DNA of 64,000 bases from JBGTLW01 sp041743835. GTDB lineage: Bacteria; Planctomycetota; Phycisphaerae; Phycisphaerales; Phycisphaeraceae. A model generated the notes under the pieces. It searched no databases. It was not told the origin of the DNA and was given only the letters and a program-made list of their open reading frames with translations. Each line of letters opens with the position of its first letter. Positions within the stretch are counted from its first letter, which is position 1. Below, in pieces: positions 36,683 to 45,924 of the stretch. The DNA lies in assembly GCA_041743835.1 (NCBI GenBank), contig JBGTLW010000341.1, positions 1 through 64,000 of the forward strand, given 5' to 3'. The translations under genes were made by a program, and so were the position numbers.

Positions 36683-37423
36683 TCATGAAACGGCGGTCCA
36701 AGTCTGCGTCGCCTGCTCCGCCTGCTCAGCCGTTTCATCCATCTCGTCGCCGTCCTCGATGGAGGGCGAGATCGGGGTGACCGTGGCGAGGACCGTGACG
36801 CCGGCCCGCACCTTCTGGCCACGCCCGACCGAGACTTTTGGCCGCAATGCCGCGGGCAGGTAAACCTCGGTCGTCGAGCCCAGCTTGATCAGCCCCAGCC
36901 GCTGGCCCCGCTGGAGGATCGCGCCCTCTTCCACGGTGCAGACGACCGTCCGCGCCAGCGCCCCAGCCACCTGACGCACGGCCGCGATGGGATGGCCCTT
37001 CACCGGGTGCTCCAGCACGATCAGATTGCTCTCGTTGACCTCCGCGGAGTCGGGGTTGAGGGCGTTGCGGTGCTCGCCGTCCTTGTGCGTGATGCTGGTG
37101 ACCTTGCCGTGGCACGGGGAGCGGTTGATGTGGACATCGAAGACCGACAGGAAGATGCGGACGCAGGTCGCCGGGCCGTTAAGTGGCTCGTAGTGCTCCA
37201 CCTCATGCACCGAGCTGACGCGGCCGTCTGCGGGGGCGATGATGGCGTTTCGCTGGGAGGGGATGGCCCGGTCCGGGTCGCGGAAGAACAACACGCCACC
37301 GGCACCGGCAATCAGCACCAGTGGGATCGGCCACCACCAGCCCAGGATGCCAAACGCCACAGACACCAGCACCGAGATGCCGATGATCGTGAGCCATTCC
37401 ATTCTCGCGTGCGGGCTGAGCAT
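36683..37423 (-). CDS. psd: Phosphatidylserine decarboxylase
   Basis: A 246-residue membrane-associated enzyme that makes phosphatidylethanolamine. Two N-terminal hydrophobic segments (residues 11-46) are followed by APADGRVSSVHEVE, RIFLSVFDVHINRSP and NLIVLEHP. The autocatalytic cleavage site KLGSTTEVYLP has LGST at 181-184; cleavage before Ser183 produces the pyruvoyl group. The C-terminal tail of 25 residues is acidic and unrelated to the family. Confidence 0.94.
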   Translation of the reverse strand: MLSPHARMEWLTIIGISVLVSVAFGILGWWWPIPLVLIAGAGGVLFFRDPDRAIPSQRNAIIAPADGRVSSVHEVEHYEPLNGPATCVRIFLSVFDVHINRSPCHGKVTSITHKDGEHRNALNPDSAEVNESNLIVLEHPVKGHPIAAVRQVAGALARTVVCTVEEGAILQRGQRLGLIKLGSTTEVYLPAALRPKVSVGRGQKVRAGVTVLATVTPISPSIEDGDEMDETAEQAEQATQTWTAVS

Positions 37424-37546
37424 GTTTCAATAGGTCGGCCGGGCGGGGCCTGGATCGGTAAAGAAAACCGACGGCACTGGCCGTCGGCGTAGGTTAGAAC
37501 TTGGAGCACATCCTCCGCGTGACGCGGGGCAGTGCCATGACCGGAG

Positions 37547-38449
37547 TTACTTCGTGCCGCTCATCGCTTTGCCGACGAACATCCCCACCACGCCGAAGAT
37601 GATGGAGACCACCAGCAGCCCGCCGCACCACAGGTAAAGCATGTTCGCGTCCTGTGTCATCAGCGAGGTGACCTGGCTCCGCGCCCCGGCCAGGGCGGCG
37701 ATCACCACCATCAGCCCCAGCACCAGCGTGATCATCGTCCCGAAGAACAGGCCCGATGTCAGGCCAGACCCAGCCGGATCGTAAGCCTCCGGCGCGCTGT
37801 ACGTCACCGGTGCCGATTGCGTAGCTGCGGAAGACGTGGGGATCACCGATGATGGCTCGCCGAGGTTCTCCAGGCCCGATGGCCCCGAGGCCCCGGTCTC
37901 CATCGAGAGCGCACCATCGAACACGCCGGATGAACCTGCGGCCGAGTCCAGCTTGGCGTCCGACGCTTCGCCCGAGCCGGGGTAGATTTCATCGAGCAAC
38001 TCGGCACCAAGCGAGGTGTCGTCTGACTCGCGGGTCAGGTCCAGGAGGCCCGAGCCGGAGCCGACCGATTCCAGTGCCAGGTCTTCATCGGAAATCGAGG
38101 AGGCGGTGACCTGCGTCTGCGCCATCGGGTCGGCGTGGTCGATCTCGCCGGCATCGAAGACGGAGATGCCGGTCGCTTCGCGTGGGTCTTCCCGGCGGGA
38201 GGGCGGCGCGGGCTTGCCGGTGTCTGAGCGGAGGTCGATCGCGTCGGTGTCACCGGAGTCCGCGAGCGAGATGCCGGTGCCCGATGCCCCGCTGCCCGCC
38301 AGCGCATCCACCTGGTCACGCTTGAACATCAGGCGGTCGCGGTCACGGAACTGCTGGAGCTTGCCGTCCGACGCCATCTGCTTGATGGTGTCCGGCCCGA
38401 GTCCCAGTTTTTCAGCGGCTTCTTCGAGCGTATAGAACATCTTGGCCAT
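37547..38449 (-). CDS. Membrane protein with an N-terminal excisionase-type HTH domain
   Basis: A 300-residue protein. Residues 1-52 (MFYTLEEAAEKLGLGPDTIK, then LQQFRDRDRLMFKRDQVDAL) match the HTH_17/excisionase MerR-like DNA-binding domain. A long acidic, Ser/Asp-rich, disordered linker runs to about residue 225. Two C-terminal membrane helices follow (LFFGTMITLVLGLMVVIAAL and LYLWCGGLLVVSIIFGVVG). This fusion would hold a DNA-binding or HTH-like protein-binding domain at the membrane. The function is unknown. A clear promoter is present at 38546-38574. Confidence 0.85.
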   Translation of the reverse strand: MAKMFYTLEEAAEKLGLGPDTIKQMASDGKLQQFRDRDRLMFKRDQVDALAGSGASGTGISLADSGDTDAIDLRSDTGKPAPPSRREDPREATGISVFDAGEIDHADPMAQTQVTASSISDEDLALESVGSGSGLLDLTRESDDTSLGAELLDEIYPGSGEASDAKLDSAAGSSGVFDGALSMETGASGPSGLENLGEPSSVIPTSSAATQSAPVTYSAPEAYDPAGSGLTSGLFFGTMITLVLGLMVVIAALAGARSQVTSLMTQDANMLYLWCGGLLVVSIIFGVVGMFVGKAMSGTK

Positions 38450-38545
38450 GCGTATTGACTCCGTTTACGAAACCTTTCGGCTGGCTAAACACCCGCCGAG
38501 CCATGCCCGGGAAATAACCTACCCAAGCAAGAGGCCTGTCGATTT

Positions 38546-38574
38546 ATCATAAGTCCTTTAGTGGACAATCACAA
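38546..38574 (-). promoter_or_regulatory. Sigma-70-type promoter of the HTH membrane protein gene
   Basis: On the minus strand TTGTGA (38574-38569) and TATGAT (38551-38546) are 17 bp apart. The spacer contains GTCC-6 nt-GGAC, a small inverted repeat that could be an operator. The leader would be about 90 nt. Confidence 0.6.
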
Positions 38575-38648
38575 GGCCTGTGTGTGAGCCAGACGATCCG
38601 GTCTCAAGACGCCCCGCCGGGAACGCCTCACGCTGTTACCCAACGGGG

Positions 38649-40094
38649 TTAACCCGCGTTGGGGAGCTGCGCGCTGTAGTTGTTTAAGGCGTTTCTAATC
38701 TGCTCAACAGCGTTCTTCGTGGCCTCTCCGCTGTAGGACCGCTCGGCCTGGGTCGTGGCGTCACTGATGACAGTCTGGGCTTCGGTGACCAGGGCGTCCC
38801 GCTGCTGCACAAGTGTCGGCTGTGCCTGAGCGATGGCGGAGTCCGCGGGGACACCGGTACGCCGGAGGCCGTCGGTCAAGGTCTGCGTGAGCTTGGCCAT
38901 GGACTGGGCGGCGATGGCGTGCTGCGTCACCACGCCAGCCAGATCAGCGCGGGCGGTGAGCAGGTCCAGGTTGAGGGAATCGCGGGCGTCGGCTGGGGCG
39001 TGCTTCAGCGCAGTTTCGATACGTTCGATGGCTTTGTTGATCTTCTCACGCGTCTGCTCTAACGGCTGCACCACCTGACTCTGATACTCGGCGGTCAGGG
39101 CTTCAAAACGGGTCAGCAGTTCCTCGAATCGCTTGTCACGCTCGGCCTGGTGCAGCCGTTGCATGGTCTGCGTGTCGGCAAGGCGTTTGGCGGCGGTGTC
39201 GCGGTGCTGGGTGACTTCGTTGAGTGACTTGGTGATGGAATCAAGCCGATCCTTCACGCCGCTGATGCTGACCTCAAGCCCGGCGATCGCGAGCGCGTGG
39301 CTGTCGGCTTGGATCGACGCGACGCTGGCTTCACGCTTGGCCGCCGACTCCTGATCCAGGAAATCGAAATGGGCTTCACCTTCCACCACAAACGCTTCTT
39401 GGGCAAATGCCAGAGCCTCGGCGGTTTTCTTCATCGCGAGGCTGCGCTGGGCTTTCTCCTTGGCCTGCTCGGATTCCAGTTCTGCTGTCAACGTGCGGTG
39501 CTGATTGTCCAGCGTATCGCGTTGCTCGGTCAGGGATGCGATCTCGCGGTTGAGCGTGGTGAGGAGCTCGGCGTCGTTCTGGTTCAGCACGGAACCTGCG
39601 GCATCGGTGCGTTCGATGACCGCGAGCAGATCGAGCAGTTGAGAAGAGAAGGCGGCCACCAACTGGGTCGCGGCATCGGAAGCGGCGAGTTGCTGGTGAC
39701 GTGCTGCGGACAGGTTGATGCCCGCGAGCAGCTTAAGGGCTGTGGCCTTCTGCCCGTCCGATGAGCCGGTGCTTGTCGCCACGGTCTGGAGGTCTTGGAT
39801 AGCCTTATTCAGTTCCTCTTGGCGGTACTCATAACGGACGACCTGGTTCTCAAGCGCGACATTCTGCCCACCCTGCGCGTACGCGGGGTTAGCCAGCTTG
39901 TACTCGGCGGACACAAAGCCAGCCTCGGCATGCGCGATCGTCGCGGCGGCGTTCTCCAGGACAGCCTGCATGCCCGTGACGTTGGCGGCACGCTCATCGC
40001 AGCCTGTGGACCCGAGCATCACGGCAAGCGCCAGCGCAGCCGGTGAGCCGCAGCGTGAGAAGGTGGTGAACAGGGTCGGGCGGGATGAATCCAT
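38649..40094 (-). CDS. Coiled-coil lipoprotein of unknown function
   Basis: From the ATG at 40094 the product has 481 residues. A lipoprotein signal peptide ends in LAVMLGSTGC, with the lipobox Cys followed by DERAAN (Asp at +2, often an inner-membrane retention signal in gamma-proteobacteria). The rest is almost all helical and rich in Ala, Gln and Glu, with heptad patterning through about 130-400 (ELLTTLNREIASLTEQRDTL). I recognise no enzyme motif. It follows the secreted-protein gene at 40170-41354 on the same strand and is likely co-transcribed. Confidence 0.8.
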   Translation of the reverse strand: MDSSRPTLFTTFSRCGSPAALALAVMLGSTGCDERAANVTGMQAVLENAAATIAHAEAGFVSAEYKLANPAYAQGGQNVALENQVVRYEYRQEELNKAIQDLQTVATSTGSSDGQKATALKLLAGINLSAARHQQLAASDAATQLVAAFSSQLLDLLAVIERTDAAGSVLNQNDAELLTTLNREIASLTEQRDTLDNQHRTLTAELESEQAKEKAQRSLAMKKTAEALAFAQEAFVVEGEAHFDFLDQESAAKREASVASIQADSHALAIAGLEVSISGVKDRLDSITKSLNEVTQHRDTAAKRLADTQTMQRLHQAERDKRFEELLTRFEALTAEYQSQVVQPLEQTREKINKAIERIETALKHAPADARDSLNLDLLTARADLAGVVTQHAIAAQSMAKLTQTLTDGLRRTGVPADSAIAQAQPTLVQQRDALVTEAQTVISDATTQAERSYSGEATKNAVEQIRNALNNYSAQLPNAG

Positions 40095-40169
40095 CGTGGG
40101 TGGTTCCGGCGGGGTCAGGTGTGGGTCAGACTTCGGTGGAGCGGCGGTCGGTGAGTGCATTGCGCGACG

Positions 40170-41354
40170 TTATGGCGCGGGATGAGTGGGCGGGGTGTAG
40201 GTGATGCCATACTCAGGATTGCGGTAAAGCGACCCGATCCACTCGGCCAACTGGAGGTACTTTTCGTCGTCAGGGCCTTTGAAGAATGGCCTCCAACCCG
40301 GCACATCCGGCGCTTTGAATTTCGCATCCTGCCGGGGCAGGCCCCACTGCAGGAGCAGGGAGTCGGTGGGCCGGCTGCGGTCAATCATCCGGGCGTCGGC
40401 GTTCTGGTAGGACTGGAGGATGAAAAAATCGGTGTAGGAGGTCCGGACCCTGTCGCCCTTGCCCCCGAAGAGGTACAGGCCATCCACCTGGCCCCCACCG
40501 AAGTATCGCGCGAAGTAGGTGGTGATGTAGGTGGGGTAGATCTCCTGCCGGAACTTGAGCATGGCTGGCGGGTCTTCGATGACGCGGATCTGGCTGTAGA
40601 GCTCGCGTGCCCGGAGGTCGAAGAACAGCGGGATCTGCTCGTAACCCTGTAGCCGATAGAAGTCATCTTGAGCCTTACGACCCTTGGGCGTGACTTCCTG
40701 GTCGGCATAATTTTTAAACAGCTCTGCGATTGTTTCCCGCGGGATAATGACCCGGGGCTTGAGCTCGCGGAGGTCCACGGGCAGTTCCCAGAGGCGGAGG
40801 AGGTTGATGTCCTCGTCGGTTAATTGCTGTTCACGCAGCGCGGCGGGGCCGGTGGGGGTCGCGGGCGTTGCGGGTTGGGCGTCCGGCGTGGTAGGGGTCT
40901 TGGGTGTGGTGGCCGGGCGCTCTCGCTCTTCCTGCAGGCGGATGGCATCCACGATCACCGCGTCAAGCCGTTCCACTTTCTCGGCATCGGGGAACTGCTG
41001 CCGCAGGGCCAGCGTCTCGGTCCGGGCGAGTTTGAGCGCCCCCAATTCGTACATGTCGTACGCGAGCTTCCACCGTCCATCCAGGTCGTCATCTGCAAGC
41101 TCAGCCCGGCGCTGGGCGTAGATATCATCATTGGACTTTTTGATGGTCAGCGTCTTGATGTCGCTGCGTCTGATCGGGGTCTGCACCTCGGAGATCAGAA
41201 GCGTGACGACGCGGTCGTCTTCGGATATCAACTGCCCTTCGAACGTCTGCCCGCTATTTGTCTCGACCACCGCCACCCTTGCGCCCGCGGTCAAGCCGAC
41301 CACAGAGAGCATCAGGATCACGGCCGCCATACTGCCATCGTGAATCCAACGCAT
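40170..41354 (-). CDS. Secreted protein of unknown function
   Basis: From the ATG at 41354 the product has 394 residues, with an export signal (MAAVILMLSVVGLTAGA). The first mature domain, VAVVETNSGQTFEGQLISED, followed by RRSDIKTL, resembles the small beta-barrel found in many planctomycete exported proteins. A Pro/Thr linker at about 175-200 separates it from a C-terminal domain (LWELPVDLRELKPRVIIP, then IYPTYITTYFARYFGGG). The C-terminal region could be a cytochrome-like or carbohydrate-binding fold but has no CxxCH haem motif. Function unknown. Confidence 0.75.
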   Translation of the reverse strand: MRWIHDGSMAAVILMLSVVGLTAGARVAVVETNSGQTFEGQLISEDDRVVTLLISEVQTPIRRSDIKTLTIKKSNDDIYAQRRAELADDDLDGRWKLAYDMYELGALKLARTETLALRQQFPDAEKVERLDAVIVDAIRLQEERERPATTPKTPTTPDAQPATPATPTGPAALREQQLTDEDINLLRLWELPVDLRELKPRVIIPRETIAELFKNYADQEVTPKGRKAQDDFYRLQGYEQIPLFFDLRARELYSQIRVIEDPPAMLKFRQEIYPTYITTYFARYFGGGQVDGLYLFGGKGDRVRTSYTDFFILQSYQNADARMIDRSRPTDSLLLQWGLPRQDAKFKAPDVPGWRPFFKGPDDEKYLQLAEWIGSLYRNPEYGITYTPPTHPAP

Positions 41355-41538
41355 GTTCGGTCTCCGAGAGGCTGCGATACATCGGTTGTGGCTGGGCTGC
41401 CGACGGCAAACCCTTTCACAGTCCGGCCTTGCTGTCACCTTACCCAGTATATCCAAACCCAGCCCGGTCCGAAACCGGCAACCCCGTTTTCGGGGCATCC
41501 GGCAACCGGGACGCGACGGAGCGGGGCGCACGCCGGGC

Positions 41539-41949
41539 TTACGCCTCCTCGTCTTCGTCCTCGCAGAGCAAATCCTGCACCATATTGATCAGCCGTTCGA
41601 GCCGCACCGGCTTAAGCAGGTAGCCATCGACCTTGAGCTCCTCGGCAAACTGCTGGTGACGCTTGCCCTCGTTGGCGGTGACCATCACGACCTTGGGCGG
41701 GGATTCGAGCTGCTTGATGCGCTCAAGCACCAGGAAGCCGGACCGCTTGGGCAGCATCATGTCCAGCACGACCAGGTCGGGTGGCTCGGTCTCACAAACG
41801 CGCACGGCGGTATTGCCATCGCCACAAACCTGGGTCAGTGCCCCCTCGGACTGGAGCGCGTGGTCGATCGCGGAGCGGACCTCGGGGTCGTCATCGACGA
41901 TGAGGATCTTGAGGTTCTCCAGACGTAGTTCATCACCGGGTTCAACCAT
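41539..41949 (-). CDS. Single-domain response regulator
   Basis: From the ATG at 41949 the product has 136 residues, one receiver domain. Acidic pocket Asp19-21 (VDDD), phospho-acceptor Asp63 (VVLDMMLPKRSG), Thr91 (MVTAN) and Lys113 (LLKPV) are all present, so it should be phosphorylated. There is no output domain; a short acidic tail ends the protein. Such proteins act as CheY-like or phosphotransfer intermediates. No kinase is adjacent. Confidence 0.92.
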   Translation of the reverse strand: MVEPGDELRLENLKILIVDDDPEVRSAIDHALQSEGALTQVCGDGNTAVRVCETEPPDLVVLDMMLPKRSGFLVLERIKQLESPPKVVMVTANEGKRHQQFAEELKVDGYLLKPVRLERLINMVQDLLCEDEDEEA

Positions 41950-42082
41950 CTTATGCTTGCCTTCCGTGGGCTTGGGTCGGGGGAGTAAACGGGGAGCCGG
42001 CGTTCGGCTCCGGGTGGGTCTCGTATTGTCAGGCCCCGGGGCCTCAGGGTCAAGGCGGCAGCCAAACGCCACGCCACGCCGG

Positions 42083-43093
42083 TCACGATTCGGGCGTCGC
42101 ACAGCACAAACGGTCCATGTCCTCCTGCGTCATCCAGGGCAGGGCTTCGAGGTTGCGCCTGAGGCCGGAGGGCACCGGCTTACCCTCGCGCTCGTGCCTT
42201 GGCCGACTCTTCCATCGGCGGTGCATCCACAGGTACTGCTCAGGCCGGAGGCGGACCATCTGCTCGATGGCTCGGTTGAACCGGGCTGTGATGTAGAAAA
42301 GCGGGTCGCGTTGGTCAGCCCAGTCTTCGGGGTAAATGATGTCGGTCGTGCCGATCTGATAGTGGAATCCGGGTCCTGTGCGGTGCGCGTAGCCACAGAC
42401 CACCGGGGCGTTGTGATTCATCGCCAGCAGCCCGATCGACTTATAGCTGCTGGCCAGACGGCCAAAGAAGGGTACGAAAAGGCCGCGGTCGCCCGCGTTT
42501 TGGTCGGCGATGAAGCCAAGTGCGCCCCCCCGCTGCATGACCGCCAGCATCCGGTCCGTGGCATCCCATTTGGTGATGATGCGCATCCCCCTGTGCTCAC
42601 GGATACCCAGCAGCCAGTCATTGATCAGCCGGTGGTCCAGGGGCCTGGCGATGGCGTCCACGTCAAAACCCATCGCGGCCATATAAAAGCCCAGCACCTC
42701 CCAGTTGCCCACGTGACCGGTGACCAGCACCGCTGGCCTGTCGGACCCGAGTATCTCGATTGCCCGGCCCATGCCGCTCACGTCGATGCGGTCCGCCCAG
42801 CGGTCGGGGCTGATGATGCGAGGCGTCTGGATCACCTCGACCACCAGACGAAGCAAGTGCTCGTTGGAGGCCTGCACTACCCGGCTCACGCGCTCGATTG
42901 ACCATTCCGGGAACGCCAACGCGACGCTCTGCTCGGCACGCAGGCGGTGCCGTTTATCCAGGCGGTGGACCATTCGGCCTATCGCCGCGGCGGTCTGCAG
43001 GTTCTGATCCACCGGGAACGCGCCGATCGCTGCGGCCACAAGCCGCGCGGCGACATAGCTGGACCACATCTTGACCGGGCCGAATTGTGCCAT
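42083..43093 (-). CDS. LpxL/HtrB-type lipid A acyltransferase
   Basis: A 336-residue protein of the lysophospholipid/lipid A acyltransferase family. VLVTGHVGNWEVLGFYMAAMG carries the HX4E catalytic motif, and FIADQNAGDRGLFVPFFGR is the substrate-binding loop. MHRRWKSRP near the C-terminus matches the last signature. It transfers a fatty acid to a Kdo2-lipid A-like precursor, which implies an LPS-type outer membrane. Confidence 0.9.
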   Translation of the reverse strand: MAQFGPVKMWSSYVAARLVAAAIGAFPVDQNLQTAAAIGRMVHRLDKRHRLRAEQSVALAFPEWSIERVSRVVQASNEHLLRLVVEVIQTPRIISPDRWADRIDVSGMGRAIEILGSDRPAVLVTGHVGNWEVLGFYMAAMGFDVDAIARPLDHRLINDWLLGIREHRGMRIITKWDATDRMLAVMQRGGALGFIADQNAGDRGLFVPFFGRLASSYKSIGLLAMNHNAPVVCGYAHRTGPGFHYQIGTTDIIYPEDWADQRDPLFYITARFNRAIEQMVRLRPEQYLWMHRRWKSRPRHEREGKPVPSGLRRNLEALPWMTQEDMDRLCCATPES

Positions 43094-43117
43094 GACATGG
43101 GGCTGCCGAGGATGACA

Positions 43118-43146
43118 GAAGCCCAGGGATTAGATCCCTGGGCTTC
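43118..43146 (-). terminator. 13-bp perfect hairpin downstream of the BRCT-like protein gene
   Basis: GAAGCCCAGGGAT pairs perfectly with ATCCCTGGGCTTC around a TAG loop. It lies 30 bases after the stop of the upstream minus-strand gene and 25 bases before the lpxL-like ATG. No T run follows on either strand, so it may terminate with Rho or protect an mRNA end. Confidence 0.55.
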
Positions 43147-43175
43147 GTGGGGGCAAAGTGTGACGCCGGACGAAC

Positions 43176-44549
43176 TTACCGGCGGTAATAGCCCACCAGC
43201 GCGAGGAAGCGGTTCTGGTTGAGCACCGGGACCGACAACTCGCGGGCCGTCGTCGTCAGCCGGACGTAGGTCTCATAGTTCCGCATCGCCTCGGCGTGGG
43301 CGCGGATGATGGTGGGGTCGATGACATCGGCGGGCAGGGGATCGGGGATGGCGGGTTCCCGGCCGAGCACGAGGAAATCCACATCCCAGTTCAGGTCATC
43401 GGTGACTTGGCCACCCCACCGCGTGATCATGCTCTTGATGCGGTCCCGATCGCGGATGGAGGTGAGGCCGGAGTTGTCGATGTCGAAGTCCCCGTACACG
43501 TGGAACTTAAAGGATGCGTTGGGGTCATAGATCAGGTTGGCGATCTGGTCGTTGGGGGTGATCGTCTGGCCACGCACCTGCCGGACAATGCGGGCGACCG
43601 CGGTCCGGGCATCCAGGTCGAGGATCTCGATCGTCGCCTTGCCGCGCAACTCATCGTAGTTGTTGAGTTTGATCAGCTCATCGGCGCCAAAGACCTCGAA
43701 GGTCATCCCAAGCTGGAGGAAGTCCTCAGAGCCACGGTTGATGTAGACCTTGTTCTGCTCGGGGACCAGCGAGATGATCAGCCCGTCTGCGGGGATCAAC
43801 TCCGGCGGCCCGAGGGTGTCGGACTTGCGCGTCTCTAGGATAGCCAACCGGCCACGCAGGTCGGCAATGATCGCGTCTTTCTCCTCGTTCTGAGCAACCA
43901 GCCCGTCGATGGTGCTCTGCATCTGGGCACGGAGGCCTTCCATCTCCGTGCGGAGGCTGTCCTTCATGGCGGGGAAGCCCGCGGTGGCTGTCGCCAAGGC
44001 AGTGTTGGTCTCGGTTGAGGTCGCGGTGATCCTTGCAAGGTTGGCGTTGAAGCCCGCCGCAAGCTTATCACGCTCGGCGTTGGCGTCTGATGCGCGCTTC
44101 TCTGCCGCGGCCTGAGCCGAGCGAGCAGTCTCGGTCTGCTGACGGGCGGCGGCCAATTCCTGGCGGAGCTGGTCCACGGCGGTCAGCAGCGGGCCATCGA
44201 CCTGCTTCTGGGTGACCTTCTGATTGAGGACCGCATCGACATCAAGCCCGGCCTCGGGGGTAATCATCGCCTTGAGACGGGTCCGCTCATCCATCAGCTT
44301 GGATACGACGGTCTCGCGGCTACGCGTGTCCATCTTGGAGATGATCTCCTGAACGTCCGTCGAGCTACGCTGGGTCGCGTTGGCGAACTGGTCAAGCTGC
44401 CGCTTGGCCTCGGCCGCTTCCTGCTGGTATTTGTCGTTCTGCGTGTACGTGACAATGAACAGGATCATGAAGATGAAGAAGCCTGTTCCGACAATCACCA
44501 GTGACCAAGCGAACGCCGCACCGCCGCCACCGCTTCGAGTTCGTGCCAT
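43176..44549 (-). CDS. Membrane-anchored coiled-coil protein with BRCT-like C-terminus
   Basis: From the ATG at 44549 the product has 457 residues. A single membrane helix (AFAWSLVIVGTGFFIFMILF) is followed by about 190 residues of coiled coil (LRQELAAARQQTETARSAQ). A middle beta-rich domain (ADGLIISLVPEQNKVYINRG to GKATIEILDL) resembles a flagellar or SH3-like barrel. Near the C-terminus FKFHVYGDFDIDN...IKSMITRWGGQVTDDL followed by VDFLVLG matches a BRCT fold: the GG turn and the hydrophobic VDFLVLG strand. Family not named to my knowledge. Confidence 0.75.
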   Translation of the reverse strand: MARTRSGGGGAAFAWSLVIVGTGFFIFMILFIVTYTQNDKYQQEAAEAKRQLDQFANATQRSSTDVQEIISKMDTRSRETVVSKLMDERTRLKAMITPEAGLDVDAVLNQKVTQKQVDGPLLTAVDQLRQELAAARQQTETARSAQAAAEKRASDANAERDKLAAGFNANLARITATSTETNTALATATAGFPAMKDSLRTEMEGLRAQMQSTIDGLVAQNEEKDAIIADLRGRLAILETRKSDTLGPPELIPADGLIISLVPEQNKVYINRGSEDFLQLGMTFEVFGADELIKLNNYDELRGKATIEILDLDARTAVARIVRQVRGQTITPNDQIANLIYDPNASFKFHVYGDFDIDNSGLTSIRDRDRIKSMITRWGGQVTDDLNWDVDFLVLGREPAIPDPLPADVIDPTIIRAHAEAMRNYETYVRLTTTARELSVPVLNQNRFLALVGYYRR

Positions 44550-44674
44550 ATTGACTCTCCGATAGGGAACCAAGGTAAGGAAAGCAAACGCTAAGTGTCG
44601 GCGATCAGAGGGTTTTCGTCAACCCCACCCCCGTAAAAATCTCCCCGACCAGCCCCCCGTAACGCCTGACCCGG

Positions 44675-45826
44675 CTACCGGTCCACCCACGGACACCGGT
44701 CGGACTTGCTGACTGACCATTTCACCCGCGCAAACCCAGCCTCAGCGGCCCCAGCCGCCACACGCTCGCGGTAGGCCGGGAGGTAGGGCCGCTCGCAATG
44801 GGTGTGCCCGGTCAGCACCACTGTCTTGCCCCGGGCGACCAGTTCCAGCACCTGGTGGTGACGCATTTCGCCGGTGAGATAAGCGTCGGCCTCCGCCCCC
44901 TCAAAGAGTGAACCACCCGCGCCGGGGCACACCGCTACCACACGGATCGGCCTGGCCTTGGCAGGAGCCCCCACCCGGACACGGGGCAAACCGAGCATCT
45001 TCTTGACGCGTCCAACCAGTGTCGCCACGGGTACTGGCGTTGCCAGATGGGTCAGCCGACCCGCGCCAGCCGCTTCGTCCTGCGCGGGTCGATCCTCAGC
45101 CAGCTTGAACACGTCGATGGCCGGCTCCTCGTAGCTATGCGTGGCCCGGATCGCCCGCACCACCGAGCCGACATCCATCGCCCGGCACATCATCTCCAGC
45201 CGCAACTCCCGCACCCGCTCAAACCGCCCTACCTTTCCCACACTCGGATTCGCACCTTCGCCGGGGGTGAACGTGCCGAAGCCCTCCGCGTTGAACGAGC
45301 AGCCGCTGTATCGCCCGAAATCCCCCGCGCCTTCCATCAGCATGGCCTCACGCACCGCGTCCGCCTCGTCGTGAGGCACGAACACGACGACTTTGTAGTG
45401 GTCATTGGTCACGATGCGATCCTCAATCGCGAACCTCGCCTCGCTGGGCCCAAGCCCGTCACACAGCCAATCCGTCATGCCACCCCGCACCGCGTCCAGG
45501 GCTGTATGGGGTGAGTAGATCGCGATCTGCCGCTTCACCGCCTCGACCAGCACACGCTGCTTCAATGTGGCGTCCGTGAGCCGGGCCACAGGCTCAAAGA
45601 TCGGTGGGTGATAGGCCACGACCAGGTTGGCCCCACGTTTGATCGCCTCGGCCATCACCGGCTCGGTGAGGTCGATACATAGCAGGCCATGAGACACACG
45701 CTGCGCATGGCTGCCGACATGAAGCCCGACCTTGTCCCAAGCCTCAGCCAGGTGCTCCGGCGCAATAGCCCGCAACACCGCCAGCACATCGGATACGCTC
45801 GCCGTCCTGACCACTCGCTTCGCCAT
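44675..45826 (-). CDS. Nif3-like dinuclear metal-centre protein
   Basis: From the ATG at 45826 the product has 383 residues, the long form with a PII-like insert. Metal ligands appear as YHPPIF, IYSPHTALDAV and TGHTHCERP, with a C-terminal GGSLFEGAEADAYLTGE. These conserved hexameric proteins (YqfO/YbgI) bind two metal ions; some are annotated GTP cyclohydrolase I type 2 but the cellular role is uncertain. It lies downstream of recQ on the same strand. Confidence 0.93.
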   Translation of the reverse strand: MAKRVVRTASVSDVLAVLRAIAPEHLAEAWDKVGLHVGSHAQRVSHGLLCIDLTEPVMAEAIKRGANLVVAYHPPIFEPVARLTDATLKQRVLVEAVKRQIAIYSPHTALDAVRGGMTDWLCDGLGPSEARFAIEDRIVTNDHYKVVVFVPHDEADAVREAMLMEGAGDFGRYSGCSFNAEGFGTFTPGEGANPSVGKVGRFERVRELRLEMMCRAMDVGSVVRAIRATHSYEEPAIDVFKLAEDRPAQDEAAGAGRLTHLATPVPVATLVGRVKKMLGLPRVRVGAPAKARPIRVVAVCPGAGGSLFEGAEADAYLTGEMRHHQVLELVARGKTVVLTGHTHCERPYLPAYRERVAAGAAEAGFARVKWSVSKSDRCPWVDR

Positions 45827-45924
45827 GCCACCAGCATACCGACCACGCCCGCCTGCGACAGCCTGCATCCTGCGAGCACGCCGCAACACGCAGCAAAACG
45901 AGCTTGCATCCGCCGCATCGCGGC

